Below, in pieces: positions 42,651-51,398 of a DNA stretch of 64,000 nucleotides; the first letter of the stretch is position 1, and each line of letters begins with the position of its first letter. Under the pieces are notes generated by a model. It saw only the letters and a list, made by a program, of their open reading frames with translations, ran no database searches and was not told the origin of the DNA. The translations under genes were made by a program, and so were the position numbers. The stretch lies in assembly GCF_029961145.1 (NCBI RefSeq), contig NZ_JASBRG010000007.1, positions 2,088,189 to 2,152,188 on the forward strand, given 5' to 3'. The DNA comes from Pinibacter soli. Lineage in GTDB: Bacteria; Bacteroidota; Bacteroidia; Chitinophagales; Chitinophagaceae.

Positions 42651-43706
42651 CTACTTATTCTGCCACTCATTCACTCCTTTCACAAACCTCACCAATCCTT
42701 TCATGTAAGTTTGTTGATCGTCATACATCGCCATGTGACTGCCGTTGTGGCAATACAGGAAACTACCATTGGAAAATTGTGTTGACATCCATTTCATATG
42801 ATCGGGGTCCATTGTATCATATTGCGCACCTATTACAAGCACTGGAATTTTTATACTTTTCAAATCAGCCTTACGATCCCAATTGGCAAGTTTTCCGGAA
42901 ATGCCAAACTCGCTCGGGCCTTGCATAGTAACATACAACGATTGATTCAACTTACCGAAAGAACGGGTAACTGGTTCCGGCCAATGATCTAAAGGAATAC
43001 GACAAATATGTTTCACATAGAAATTGTTCATCAACAGATCCATATAGTGTGGATCTTCGAAATCGCCTTTAGCTTCTATGGCTCTAATGGAAGCAAGCGC
43101 ATTTGGATCAATCTGTTTAGCCAACACATCTCTGGAATATTTGCCATAATCAGGACAGCTCGACATCATGTTTGAAATGATCAATCCTTTCAAACTGTGT
43201 TTATATTTCAATGCATATTCCATAGCAAGAATACCGCCCCAGGAATGCCCTAACAAATAGAAATTAGTGCTGTCCAGATGAAGCGCCGTTCTTACCTGCT
43301 CTACTTCATCCACAAACCTTGGCAGATCCCACAGCGATGTATCTTTTGGATTGTCCGAATTACCACAGCCCAACTGGTCGTAATAAATAAATTCAATTCT
43401 TTCTTTCGGAAAAAAACTTTCCAGGCATTCAAAATATTCATGTGTGCATCCGGGCCCACCGTTAAGTAGCAGAACCTTCATTCTTGGACTATTCCCAATC
43501 TGCTTCGTCCAAATTTTAAAGGTTCCCTTCGGTGTTTTGATAGGAATAACTTTCACACCGCCTGTTAATACACCAGTATCTACGGGTGTAAGATAATTTA
43601 TACTTTCAACTCTGTTTTGCGTTGTAGTCGCGTCTTCGCTACATCCGAGAAATAATACCGCAAAACTTAACAGAATTACGCCTGATAATCTTTTTACTAA
43701 ATTCAT
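42651..43706 (-). CDS. lipoprotein alpha/beta hydrolase, proline iminopeptidase-like
   Basis: 351 residues. Lipobox FLGC with Cys22. The alpha/beta hydrolase core shows LLLNGGPGCTHEYFE (oxyanion HGGPG-type motif), YYDQLGCGNSDNPKD, the nucleophile elbow GHSWGG, YDTMDPDH with the probable catalytic Asp, and CHNGSHM with the catalytic His. These are hallmarks of the proline-specific peptidase family (S33). It may release N-terminal proline or cleave other small amides in the periplasm or at the outer membrane. Monocistronic. Confidence 0.85.
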   Translation of the reverse strand: MNLVKRLSGVILLSFAVLFLGCSEDATTTQNRVESINYLTPVDTGVLTGGVKVIPIKTPKGTFKIWTKQIGNSPRMKVLLLNGGPGCTHEYFECLESFFPKERIEFIYYDQLGCGNSDNPKDTSLWDLPRFVDEVEQVRTALHLDSTNFYLLGHSWGGILAMEYALKYKHSLKGLIISNMMSSCPDYGKYSRDVLAKQIDPNALASIRAIEAKGDFEDPHYMDLLMNNFYVKHICRIPLDHWPEPVTRSFGKLNQSLYVTMQGPSEFGISGKLANWDRKADLKSIKIPVLVIGAQYDTMDPDHMKWMSTQFSNGSFLYCHNGSHMAMYDDQQTYMKGLVRFVKGVNEWQNK

Positions 43707-43751
43707 TTTCAGTGGTTAGGTTGGTGAAATAAATTTAGCAAAAAGCTATGA

Positions 43752-43837
43752 TAGTTTATAGTTAATAGTTGTTGGTTGTTAGTAAACGCAGCTCGCATAT
43801 AAAGTCTAATAACCAACAACCATCAACTAACAACTTT
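43752..43837. repeat. inverted repeat, TTGTTAG type
   Basis: TAGTTAATAGTTGTTGGTTG and neighbours (43752-43783) face CTAATAACCAACAACC and CATCAACTAACAAC (43806-43837) across 22 bases containing GCAGCTCGC. The right arm ends three bases before the ATPase stop codon. Confidence 0.75.
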
Positions 43838-43839
43838 CC

Positions 43840-45375
43840 TTATGAATCGAAATCAAAGTCTTCCTCTTGCCCAAAGCTTGTCGGGCCCATGTTCATCATA
43901 GAACCAATCAAATCTTTGAATTCAACTTTATTATCGATTACTTTTTTACTGATCAACGAATAAGCGGCAAGGCCGTGTAATACAAACTCCATCAGCAATG
44001 CAGCTTGTAACTCATTTGCTTTAGGAAAATACTTTTTCACCAATGAATGTAGTCCATCTACTTTGTACAAACGTGCGATCTTATCCTTATCAGTTACGTT
44101 GAAGAAAATATCAAGTGTGTTGCCGGCATCAAACCAGCGTGTAATTGGTTTGTATGGATCTTCCTCTTTCTCCTTCATGCTCTCTTTGCCAGTGCCACGG
44201 CGCTTTTTGAAAGATTCAGGATTAGGGAAAAATTGTACAAACTGCGAACGCAATGCCTTGTCGAGTAAATTCATCGCCACCTGGTAAGGGCCTTCCTGCT
44301 CGCCTTCATATACCAATTCAATCTTTCCGGTAATGGAAGGAATAATGCCAGTGAGATCACTTATCCAAACCTGGGTTTTGGCATCGCCGTTTACAATGGC
44401 ACGTCTTTCGGCAGCGCTCACTGCATTCTCAAACGCACTAATGGTAAGCCTTGCAGACACACCACTTTTTTTATCTACATACTCGTTGCTTCTTGCTTCA
44501 AACGCTACTTGCTCTATCAATCTCTTTACAAGGTCACTTACATTCACGATGTCTTTTTGCTCTTCATGTATAGCAGCTTCCTGTTCTGTAATAGCAAGCG
44601 ACGTCTCCAATGTCTTCGGATAGTGTGTCAATATTTGGCTTTCAATTCTATCTTTTAATGGCGTTACGATAGAACCGCGATTCGTATAATCTTCAGGATT
44701 GGCCGTAAATACAAAAAGTATATCCAAGGGCATGCGCAATTTGAAACCACGAATTTGAATATCACCTTCTTCAAGAATATTAAATAACGAAACCTGTATG
44801 CGAGCCTGCAGATCCGGAATTTCGTTGATCACAAAAATGCCGCGGTTGCTGCGAGGTATAATGCCGTAGTGGATCACACCCTCATCAGCAAAACTGAGTT
44901 TTAAATTTGCTGCTTTAATAGGATCAATGTCTCCAATCAAATCCGCCACGCTTACATCAGGCGTTGCTAATTTTTCACCATAACGTTCACTTCTGTGCAA
45001 CCATTCAATGGGTGTATCATCACCTTTTTCCGCGATCAATAATTTCGCGTACTTGGAAATAGGATTCAGCGGATCGTCGTTCAGTTCACTTCCTGAAACA
45101 AAGGGAATGTACTCATCCATCAATCCCGTCATCATACGTGCCATGCGGGTTTTCGCCTGTCCTCGCAATCCGAGAAAAAGTATATTGTGTTTGCTTAGCA
45201 ATGCTCTTTCAGTGTCGGGGATCACAGAATCTTCATATCCTATAATGCCATTGAATGAAGTTTCTTTTTGTTTCAGTTTGGTTATAAGATTGCGACGAAT
45301 CTCTTCTTTCACCGTTTTGCTTTTATATCCCGACTTTTTAAGCTGACCTAATGTTGCAATATTTTTTATGTCCAT
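43840..45375 (-). CDS. MoxR/ChlI-like AAA+ ATPase
   Basis: 511 residues. Walker A GLRGQAKT at 69-76, Walker B-type VINEIPDLQARIQVSLFNILEEGDIQIRG (with the sensor region), and FVFTANPEDYTNRGSIVTPLKDRIESQI (sensor 1 and arginine finger region) place it among magnesium-chelatase-like/sigma-54-interacting AAA+ proteins of the MoxR group. The C-terminal 150 residues are helical. It is followed 97 bases upstream in transcription by the VWA protein at 45472, the usual partner that it remodels or activates. Substrate unknown. Confidence 0.87.
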   Translation of the reverse strand: MDIKNIATLGQLKKSGYKSKTVKEEIRRNLITKLKQKETSFNGIIGYEDSVIPDTERALLSKHNILFLGLRGQAKTRMARMMTGLMDEYIPFVSGSELNDDPLNPISKYAKLLIAEKGDDTPIEWLHRSERYGEKLATPDVSVADLIGDIDPIKAANLKLSFADEGVIHYGIIPRSNRGIFVINEIPDLQARIQVSLFNILEEGDIQIRGFKLRMPLDILFVFTANPEDYTNRGSIVTPLKDRIESQILTHYPKTLETSLAITEQEAAIHEEQKDIVNVSDLVKRLIEQVAFEARSNEYVDKKSGVSARLTISAFENAVSAAERRAIVNGDAKTQVWISDLTGIIPSITGKIELVYEGEQEGPYQVAMNLLDKALRSQFVQFFPNPESFKKRRGTGKESMKEKEEDPYKPITRWFDAGNTLDIFFNVTDKDKIARLYKVDGLHSLVKKYFPKANELQAALLMEFVLHGLAAYSLISKKVIDNKVEFKDLIGSMMNMGPTSFGQEEDFDFDS

Positions 45376-45471
45376 GTTAAGTTCTGAGTAATAAGTTTTG
45401 AGTAATAAGTTGTAAGATTTAAGAAGGGTAGTAAATGAAATAATTTCTAATTCCTAATTCCTAATTCCTAA

Positions 45472-46569
45472 TTAGTACACTGTTTTTCTTTTACCACTTT
45501 CAAAATCCTTAAAAATAAACGCTCCCAGATGATCGAGTGACGCGAAGAAAGCCTTACCGTTATTAGTTTCTGTAAATTCATTTACAAATCGCTGCAGATA
45601 TGGGTCACTTGCGATCATAAATGTTGTAATCGGAATCTTCAGTTTTTTACATTGTGCCGCAAGGTTCAGGCATCGGTTTGTAATACGTCTGTCCAACCCG
45701 AAACTATTTTTATAATAACGCTTGCCAATTTTCAGGCAGGTAGGTTTACCATCAGTTATCATAAAAATTTGCTTGTTAGGATTTCTTCTTCTGCGCAGCA
45801 GATCCATCGCGAGTTCCAGTCCGGCGACTGTGTTTGTGTGATACGGTCCCACCTGCAGATAAGGAAGATCCTTGATTTCAACCGGCCACGCATCATTACC
45901 AAAAACAACAATGTCCAACGTGTCTTTCGGATATTTCGTTGTGATCAGTTCGCTCAATGCCATCGCTACTTTTTTCGCAGGTGTAATGCGATCTTCTCCA
46001 TACAGAACCATTGAGTGGGAAATATCGATCATAAGCACCGTAGATGTTTGTGCCTTGAAATCAGTTTCGCGGATTTGCAGGTCATCTTCTTTCATCGAAA
46101 AACTTTCCACGCCATGATTGATCTGCGCGTTTCTGATCGACTCCGTAAAATCAATTTGCTCAAGCATATCACCAAAGCGGAAGGGTCTCGTTTCCGGATT
46201 TAACTCATCTCCCAGCCCCGGCTTGAATGTGTTGTGATTTCCCTGTTTTGTTTTTTTGAGCTTACCAAAAATCTCTTCCAGCGACCGTTTACGAATGCCG
46301 CGTTCTGTTTTAGGTGTGATTTTTATTTCACCAGTTTGCTTGTTTTCATCAATATAACCCTTGTCTTTCAACTCATCTACAAAATCTCCCATACCATAAT
46401 CATTATCAGTGATCTGGTATTCTCTGTCAAGTTGATTGAGCCATTGCAAAGCTTCACCCACGTCGCCGTTGGTATAAGTGAGAAGCTGCATAAAAATTTC
46501 CAGAAGTTTTTCAAAAGCAGATTTGCCTTGTTCGTTCGGATCGAAGCCGCTAAATAGATATCCCTTCAT
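45472..46569 (-). CDS. VWA-domain protein partner of the MoxR-like ATPase
   Basis: 365 residues. The first 170 residues are helical and charged. The VWA domain starts at about 176 with the MIDAS motif DISHS at 182-186, then MALSELITTKYPKDTLDIVVFGND and ITDGKPTCL completing the metal site. No membrane segment or signal, so cytosolic. MoxR-VWA pairs act as chaperone-like remodelling systems. It precedes the ATPase gene in the same transcript. Its stop codon abuts four tandem TAATTCC units at 45449-45474. Confidence 0.87.
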   Translation of the reverse strand: MKGYLFSGFDPNEQGKSAFEKLLEIFMQLLTYTNGDVGEALQWLNQLDREYQITDNDYGMGDFVDELKDKGYIDENKQTGEIKITPKTERGIRKRSLEEIFGKLKKTKQGNHNTFKPGLGDELNPETRPFRFGDMLEQIDFTESIRNAQINHGVESFSMKEDDLQIRETDFKAQTSTVLMIDISHSMVLYGEDRITPAKKVAMALSELITTKYPKDTLDIVVFGNDAWPVEIKDLPYLQVGPYHTNTVAGLELAMDLLRRRRNPNKQIFMITDGKPTCLKIGKRYYKNSFGLDRRITNRCLNLAAQCKKLKIPITTFMIASDPYLQRFVNEFTETNNGKAFFASLDHLGAFIFKDFESGKRKTVY

Positions 46570-46914
46570 AAACTTTCCTCCCTTGACTACAATTTACGAT
46601 TTATAATTAAAGAACCTTGGGATTAAATTAAAAGTAAAAATTCAAAAAGTAAAAAGGATTTCCGGAGTGTTATCTTTTCAAGAAATGACTATAAAATCTT
46701 CAATAGCAATTAGTCTACCGTTTTTCTCCAGTTTACATTTCGATAACATTGACTACGGTGGGTTAAGTATTTGGGGCGATTTCTACACATTATAATCGCC
46801 ATATCAGAACAACAATTTACAATCAGTTTGGTTGTAAACAAAAACGCTCCGCACAAGTGCGAAGCGTTTTCATTAACAGAACAGGTTCTTGTCCTGTACC
46901 ACATTATTGTGTCA
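46570..46914. other. intergenic region with terminator
   Basis: 345 bases without a gene. Apart from the hairpin at 46841-46870, only unremarkable AT-rich sequence was seen. Confidence 0.6.
46841..46870 (-). terminator. intrinsic terminator after the DUF2723 gene
   Basis: AAAACGCT (46841-46848) and AGCGTTTT (46863-46870) flank an inner CGCA/TGCG stem with one mismatch between. On the minus strand it is followed by TTTTTG. Symmetric, so it may act both ways. Confidence 0.8.
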
Positions 46915-49900
46915 TTATTTATTGGAATCTTTAGTCTTTGCACCCGCTTTAACATTGGTATCATTTGATATAACACCCTGCATTTCCGGATTTACTTTCG
47001 GGGCATTGCCGTTATTATATTGTGCATCCAGCATTTGCAACATTTGCGACAATTGCTGCGCACCCGCAATCTCCTGCTTCATTGATTCCTGTCTTCCTTC
47101 AGAAAGATTTCTATAATAGCTCATCTGCTGATCGAAATCTTTGTGAAGCGCTTTTGACACATGATCCGCCAATTCTTTATAACCCGCTTTATAGCAAGCT
47201 TCTAAGAATTTGAAAGTAAAGTAATTGTGCCTGTTGTTAGAGCTTACCATTGCATAAGGCATATTTTCTTCAAGAATGCCTTTGTCTGCTTTATCCAACA
47301 CTTTCTTCGCGATATCTTTATTTCCTTGGTCAGCAGCCGCTGCAGCAGCTTCTGCGTATGCCATACGAATAGTATTTAAATGCAGACGGTTTGTTTCGTC
47401 GAAATAAACACCTTTGATATCGGCGCTGCCAAATCCAAATTTATTCATCAGTTTGTCTACCATCCAGTCTACGTTCACGCCAGAGTTATTTTTCACCGGC
47501 ACCAGTCTGTATGTTAAACCATCTTTGCGAACGAAATTACCGAAGCCCAACTCCTGAGCAGAGTACGCAGCAGTAAAGCAGATCGGACGTTTCCATTTGT
47601 TTGCCGCGATGATGTTAAGAATAGCTATATCATTTTTCATGATATAGTTCTTAGCCTCAGGAATATCTATCATCACATCGGTTACAGTATCAGCAGGATT
47701 CACCGTTCCGTTTGCGCGTACAACAGCCTCATCCGCAGGAACACGGAATTTTTTGGCTGGCATAATGTTTAATCTGTCGCCGCCCTGCATTGCAACCTGC
47801 ATGTTAGGATCATCACTACCCACCACGTTTTTCATTACATCATACAGATCGTAGTAGTTATTAGGGCTTACGTTCTTTTGAGGGTTGTAAACAATATAAT
47901 CACGGTTACGACCCTGGATTTGCTCCGAAGTAAGAATCACATCAATCGGATCGCTTTCGTTCACTTTGTAGCGCAATTGGTTGATATACCAGTCGATGCC
48001 CAACAAGCTGTTGTTGATTACGCGGATATCAGGACGGATATGCTCAACTTCCTGTGCGTACCATAATGGATAAGTATCGTTATCACCGTAAGTAAACAGG
48101 ATTGCATTTGGAGGACAGCTTTCGAGATAATCTTTAGCCAGATCTCTCGCCAAAACTTTTTTGCTACGATCATGGTCATCCCACTCCTGGTTGCCCATAA
48201 TTACGGGTACAGCCAGGAAGCACAAACCTGCGGCAACATAATTGGAAGAAGACAGTGCCATTTTCCTGTTCAGCCATTCTGCCACCTGCATTACACCCAA
48301 ACCGATCCAGAATGCATAAGCATAGAACGAACCTGCATAAGCGTAATCACGCTCACGTGGCTGATTTCCCGCCTGATTCAGATAGAGAACAATTGCAAGA
48401 CCCGTGAAGAAGAATAACAACCCCACTACAAGGAAGTCTTTTTTGTCCTTTCTGTATTGGAAATAAGCACCTATTAAACCAAGAATTAACGGAAGGAAGA
48501 AAAGCTTGTTGTTTGCTTTATTATTCTTAATGCTATCCGGCAAAGTAGACTGATCGCCGAGACGCATGTTATCAAGGAAAGAAATACCGGAGATCCAGTT
48601 ACCATCGCGAACATTGCCAGGAGCAAAACCTTCAATATCATTCTGTCTGCCTGCAAAGTTCCACATGAAATAACGGAAATACATCCAGTTAACCTGGTAG
48701 GTCAAAAAGAAATTAATGTTGTTCGCCATTGTTGGTTTTTCACCATTTTCCAATCCCAACCAGTCTTTATAGAACTGAGCATGTCCCTGGTCGTTGCTGG
48801 CGTCCCACACACGCGGAAAAAGCATCATGTCATCAGAGCTGTACACAGGTTTTACATCTTTACCTATTTCTTCATACTTGTCATTGCCCTTTGTGTATTT
48901 CATGGATGTTTCCTTGTAATCAGTTGGAGTGGCGGTAAACACCTGTCCATAAATCAAAGGAAAATCACCATACTGATCACGGCCCAAATATCCTACCAAT
49001 GAGTTAGGATTATCTACATTATACATATCCACCGCAGGATTTGCATTCGAACGGATCATCGTTGTCAAATAACTTGAGTAACCCAACAACATGAAAATGA
49101 AACACCAGATACCCAAACGAAGGAATGTATAATTGTTCTTGTTTGCATAACGCAGTAAAACAAAGAATACAACTGCCAGCAATACAAAGAAGAAAACGAA
49201 ACCTGAGAAGAATGGTAAATGGAAGCCGTTTACGAACCAGATGTCGAACATACCGGCCCATTTCACGGAATACTGAATTACCACCAATTGTACAAAGCCT
49301 GTTACAGCGCAACCAATGATGAAGGCCCAGAACGTGCCCCATGGAGTTGCATTATAACGTTTAAAATAATAGATCATCACGATTGCGGGAATTGTTAACA
49401 ATCCCAGCAAGTGAACACCGATTGAAAGCCCCATCATAAAGAATATGAAAAGTATCCATTTATCTGAATTCGGCTGATCGGCGGTGTGCTCCCATTTAAG
49501 CATGGCCCAAAAAACCAAAGCGGTAAACAAAGATGACATAGCGTACACCTCGCCTTCCACTGCACTGAACCAAAATGAATCACTGAATGTATATGCCAAT
49601 GCACCAACAACGCCGGCGCTCATGGTAATGAACAATTGCTGTGCGTTCAGTTCAGCAGCACCTTTTAAAAATATTTTTCTCGCAAAGTGGGTAATGCTCC
49701 AGAATAAGAAAAGAATGGTAAACCCACTGCTAAGAGCACTCATAATGTTTACGGCTTTCGCTGGATTGCTTCCGCCAAAAACAACTACAAATAATCTGCC
49801 CAGCATAACGAAAAGAGGCGCTCCGGGCGGGTGAGGGATTTGCATTTTAAATACACTGGAAATAAATTCACCGCAATCCCATAAGCTGGCAGTAGCTTCC

Positions 49901-49977
49901 ATTGTCATCAGATAAACGGCGCAGGCAACCGCGCAAACAATCCATCCGACAATGTTGTTCACTTTGTTAAAAGTCAT
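46915..49977 (-). CDS. DUF2723 multi-pass membrane protein (GT-C/TMEM260-like)
   Basis: 1020 residues from the ATG at 49977; the open frame extends 52 codons further but MTFNKVNNIVGWIVCAVACAVYLMTMEATASLWDCGEFISS is the conserved DUF2723 start. The WDCGEF motif in the first loop carries acidic residues, as in GT-C glycosyltransferases; IPHPPGAPLFVMLGR follows. About 11-13 membrane segments occupy the first 650 residues, and the last 370 form a soluble domain (YGDNDTYPLWYAQEV, ending with tetratricopeptide-like helices). DUF2723 includes human TMEM260, an O-mannosyltransferase, so a protein glycosylation role is inferred. A TAGGTTTG box 25 bases upstream of the ATG (50009-50002) suggests a promoter with a poor -33 match. 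Confidence 0.85.
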   Translation of the reverse strand: MTFNKVNNIVGWIVCAVACAVYLMTMEATASLWDCGEFISSVFKMQIPHPPGAPLFVMLGRLFVVVFGGSNPAKAVNIMSALSSGFTILFLFWSITHFARKIFLKGAAELNAQQLFITMSAGVVGALAYTFSDSFWFSAVEGEVYAMSSLFTALVFWAMLKWEHTADQPNSDKWILFIFFMMGLSIGVHLLGLLTIPAIVMIYYFKRYNATPWGTFWAFIIGCAVTGFVQLVVIQYSVKWAGMFDIWFVNGFHLPFFSGFVFFFVLLAVVFFVLLRYANKNNYTFLRLGIWCFIFMLLGYSSYLTTMIRSNANPAVDMYNVDNPNSLVGYLGRDQYGDFPLIYGQVFTATPTDYKETSMKYTKGNDKYEEIGKDVKPVYSSDDMMLFPRVWDASNDQGHAQFYKDWLGLENGEKPTMANNINFFLTYQVNWMYFRYFMWNFAGRQNDIEGFAPGNVRDGNWISGISFLDNMRLGDQSTLPDSIKNNKANNKLFFLPLILGLIGAYFQYRKDKKDFLVVGLLFFFTGLAIVLYLNQAGNQPRERDYAYAGSFYAYAFWIGLGVMQVAEWLNRKMALSSSNYVAAGLCFLAVPVIMGNQEWDDHDRSKKVLARDLAKDYLESCPPNAILFTYGDNDTYPLWYAQEVEHIRPDIRVINNSLLGIDWYINQLRYKVNESDPIDVILTSEQIQGRNRDYIVYNPQKNVSPNNYYDLYDVMKNVVGSDDPNMQVAMQGGDRLNIMPAKKFRVPADEAVVRANGTVNPADTVTDVMIDIPEAKNYIMKNDIAILNIIAANKWKRPICFTAAYSAQELGFGNFVRKDGLTYRLVPVKNNSGVNVDWMVDKLMNKFGFGSADIKGVYFDETNRLHLNTIRMAYAEAAAAAADQGNKDIAKKVLDKADKGILEENMPYAMVSSNNRHNYFTFKFLEACYKAGYKELADHVSKALHKDFDQQMSYYRNLSEGRQESMKQEIAGAQQLSQMLQMLDAQYNNGNAPKVNPEMQGVISNDTNVKAGAKTKDSNK

Positions 49978-50315
49978 AAATCGTTCTTTTTTTAAACCGG
50001 GCAAACCTACAAGAATTTTGAACACGCTATTACTATAATGTTCTAAAAATGAGGCTTCCTGCTCAAATAGTTTAGGTATTTTTATTAATAAAGGGTAAAT
50101 ATAATGGTTGCAAACAAAATTGGAGAGCCGCACTTCCCTTTTAACGTTAATTTTTTAAAAATAAAGCTTTGAAAATTGTCATGAGAAGACTAACATTATA
50201 CTCTGTTTCTCATCTTTTCGATTCAATATCTCCTACTATAAAGCCCCATCCAAGATTCGGTTTGTGAAAACCCATATCTTCACAGTATCCGTAAACATCA
50301 ATTTCTATTACTATT
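49978..50315. other. divergent intergenic region
   Basis: 338 bases between the divergent DUF2723 and GNAT genes. The minus-strand TAGGTTTG box (50002-50009) is the only recognisable signal. Confidence 0.5.
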
Positions 50316-50759
50316 ATGAACATTCGGGAAGCTAACATAAACGATATCGCGGGCATGCATAGGGTAAGAATGGCGGTTAAGGAAAATGTGCTGGACAACC
50401 CCAACCTGGTTACACACGAAGATTACGTAAGATTTATTACGGTTGGAGGCAAAGGCTGGGTTTGCGAATTGGAAAACGAAATAATAGGTTTTTCAATCAT
50501 CTCCAAAAGTGATCCCAATGTCTGGGCCTTATTTGTCGACCCATCTTACGAGGGCAAAGGAATCGGAAAAAGATTGCATGACCTGATGCTTCATTGGGGG
50601 TTTGAGCAATCACATCGGACCATTTGGTTGAGCACCATGCCTGGCACACGGGCAGAGAATTTTTACAGAAAATCAGGCTGGAGAGATGCCGGTTTACTGA
50701 AAACGGGGGAAATCAAATTCGAAATGTCCTATGCCGATTGGAAGCAGAGACATTTGTAA
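50316..50759 (+). CDS. GNAT-family N-acetyltransferase
   Basis: 147 residues, standard single-domain GNAT size. Motif A, ALFVDPSYEGKGIGKRLHDLML (71-92), has the acetyl-CoA pyrophosphate loop GKGIGK at 80-85. Motif B AENFYRKSGWRDAG follows at about 116-129. The N-terminus MNIREANINDIAGMHRVR is typical. It transfers an acetyl group from acetyl-CoA to an amine; the acceptor is unknown. Monocistronic, divergent from the DUF2723 gene. Confidence 0.9.
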   Translation: MNIREANINDIAGMHRVRMAVKENVLDNPNLVTHEDYVRFITVGGKGWVCELENEIIGFSIISKSDPNVWALFVDPSYEGKGIGKRLHDLMLHWGFEQSHRTIWLSTMPGTRAENFYRKSGWRDAGLLKTGEIKFEMSYADWKQRHL

Positions 50760-50845
50760 GTAAGAAGTGAAAATTAAAAAGTCCGAGGCGCGTTTGCAAA
50801 ACCTTTTTGACTTTTAAATTTTTACTTTTTAATTAATACGACAAA

Positions 50846-50871
50846 AAGCCTGCTGCACAAACAACAGGCTT
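50846..50871 (-). terminator. intrinsic terminator after rpsT
   Basis: AAGCCTG (50846-50852) and CAGGCTT (50865-50871) with partial inner pairing; followed on the minus strand by TTTTTGTCG. It lies between convergent rpsT and the GNAT gene. Confidence 0.8.
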
Positions 50872-50927
50872 CTAATATTATTGATTAAAAAGAAGTTCGA
50901 TTTATTGAGAAATACCTTCTAATCCAA

Positions 50928-51188
50928 TTAAGCAGTAGCTAAAGCGTTTGACTTTTTAGCCAATTTGCTTTTAAGGTTAGCTGCTTTATTTTTATGGATA
51001 ACGCCACGTTTAGCTAATTTGTCGATCATAGCTGCAACGGTTGGAAGGCTTTCATCAAAAGCTTTTTTCTCCTTGTTCTCTTTCAAATCACGGATAGCGT
51101 TACGGGTAGTTTTACCATGATAACGGTTTCTGTCTCTGCGTTTTGCTGCCTGACGCACATCTTTTTTGGTAGCTTTATGATTAGCCAT
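50928..51188 (-). CDS. rpsT: 30S ribosomal protein S20
   Basis: 86 residues, strongly basic and helical: MANHKATKKDVRQAAKRRDRNRYHGKTTRNAIRDL, then KRGVIHKNKAANLKSKLAKKSNAL. This is the S20 signature (KRxxxxxxNRxxKSxxR... and HKNKAARxKSRL). It binds 16S rRNA in the small subunit. It has a consensus promoter 22 bases upstream of the ATG and its own terminator. Confidence 0.97.
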   Translation of the reverse strand: MANHKATKKDVRQAAKRRDRNRYHGKTTRNAIRDLKENKEKKAFDESLPTVAAMIDKLAKRGVIHKNKAANLKSKLAKKSNALATA

Positions 51189-51209
51189 TATTCGAAATTT
51201 TTAGGACGG

Positions 51210-51241
51210 CAAAGGTAAGACGCTATTCTTTGTCTGCCAAA
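51210..51241 (-). promoter_or_regulatory. consensus Bacteroidota promoter for rpsT
   Basis: On the minus strand TTTG (51241-51238), a 20-base spacer and TACCTTTG (51217-51210) match the consensus. The ATG at 51188 follows after a short leader. Confidence 0.75.
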
Positions 51242-51398
51242 TTTTATTGAAAAAAATATATCTGCCTCAAAAATGACGAAAATCATTGTCTTTTTGCCTA
51301 TCGTTTGCGTAATCCTTCAAAAATTTAATTATATCGTGGCACTATTTCCCGATATTTGCGTACCAATTTTTTGGCTTCCATAAAAAGCTACTATTCCC

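Noticed and set aside
49978-50133. N-terminal extension of the DUF2723 protein by 52 codons
   Set aside because: The extension covers the probable promoter box and has no family similarity; the conserved start is at 49977.
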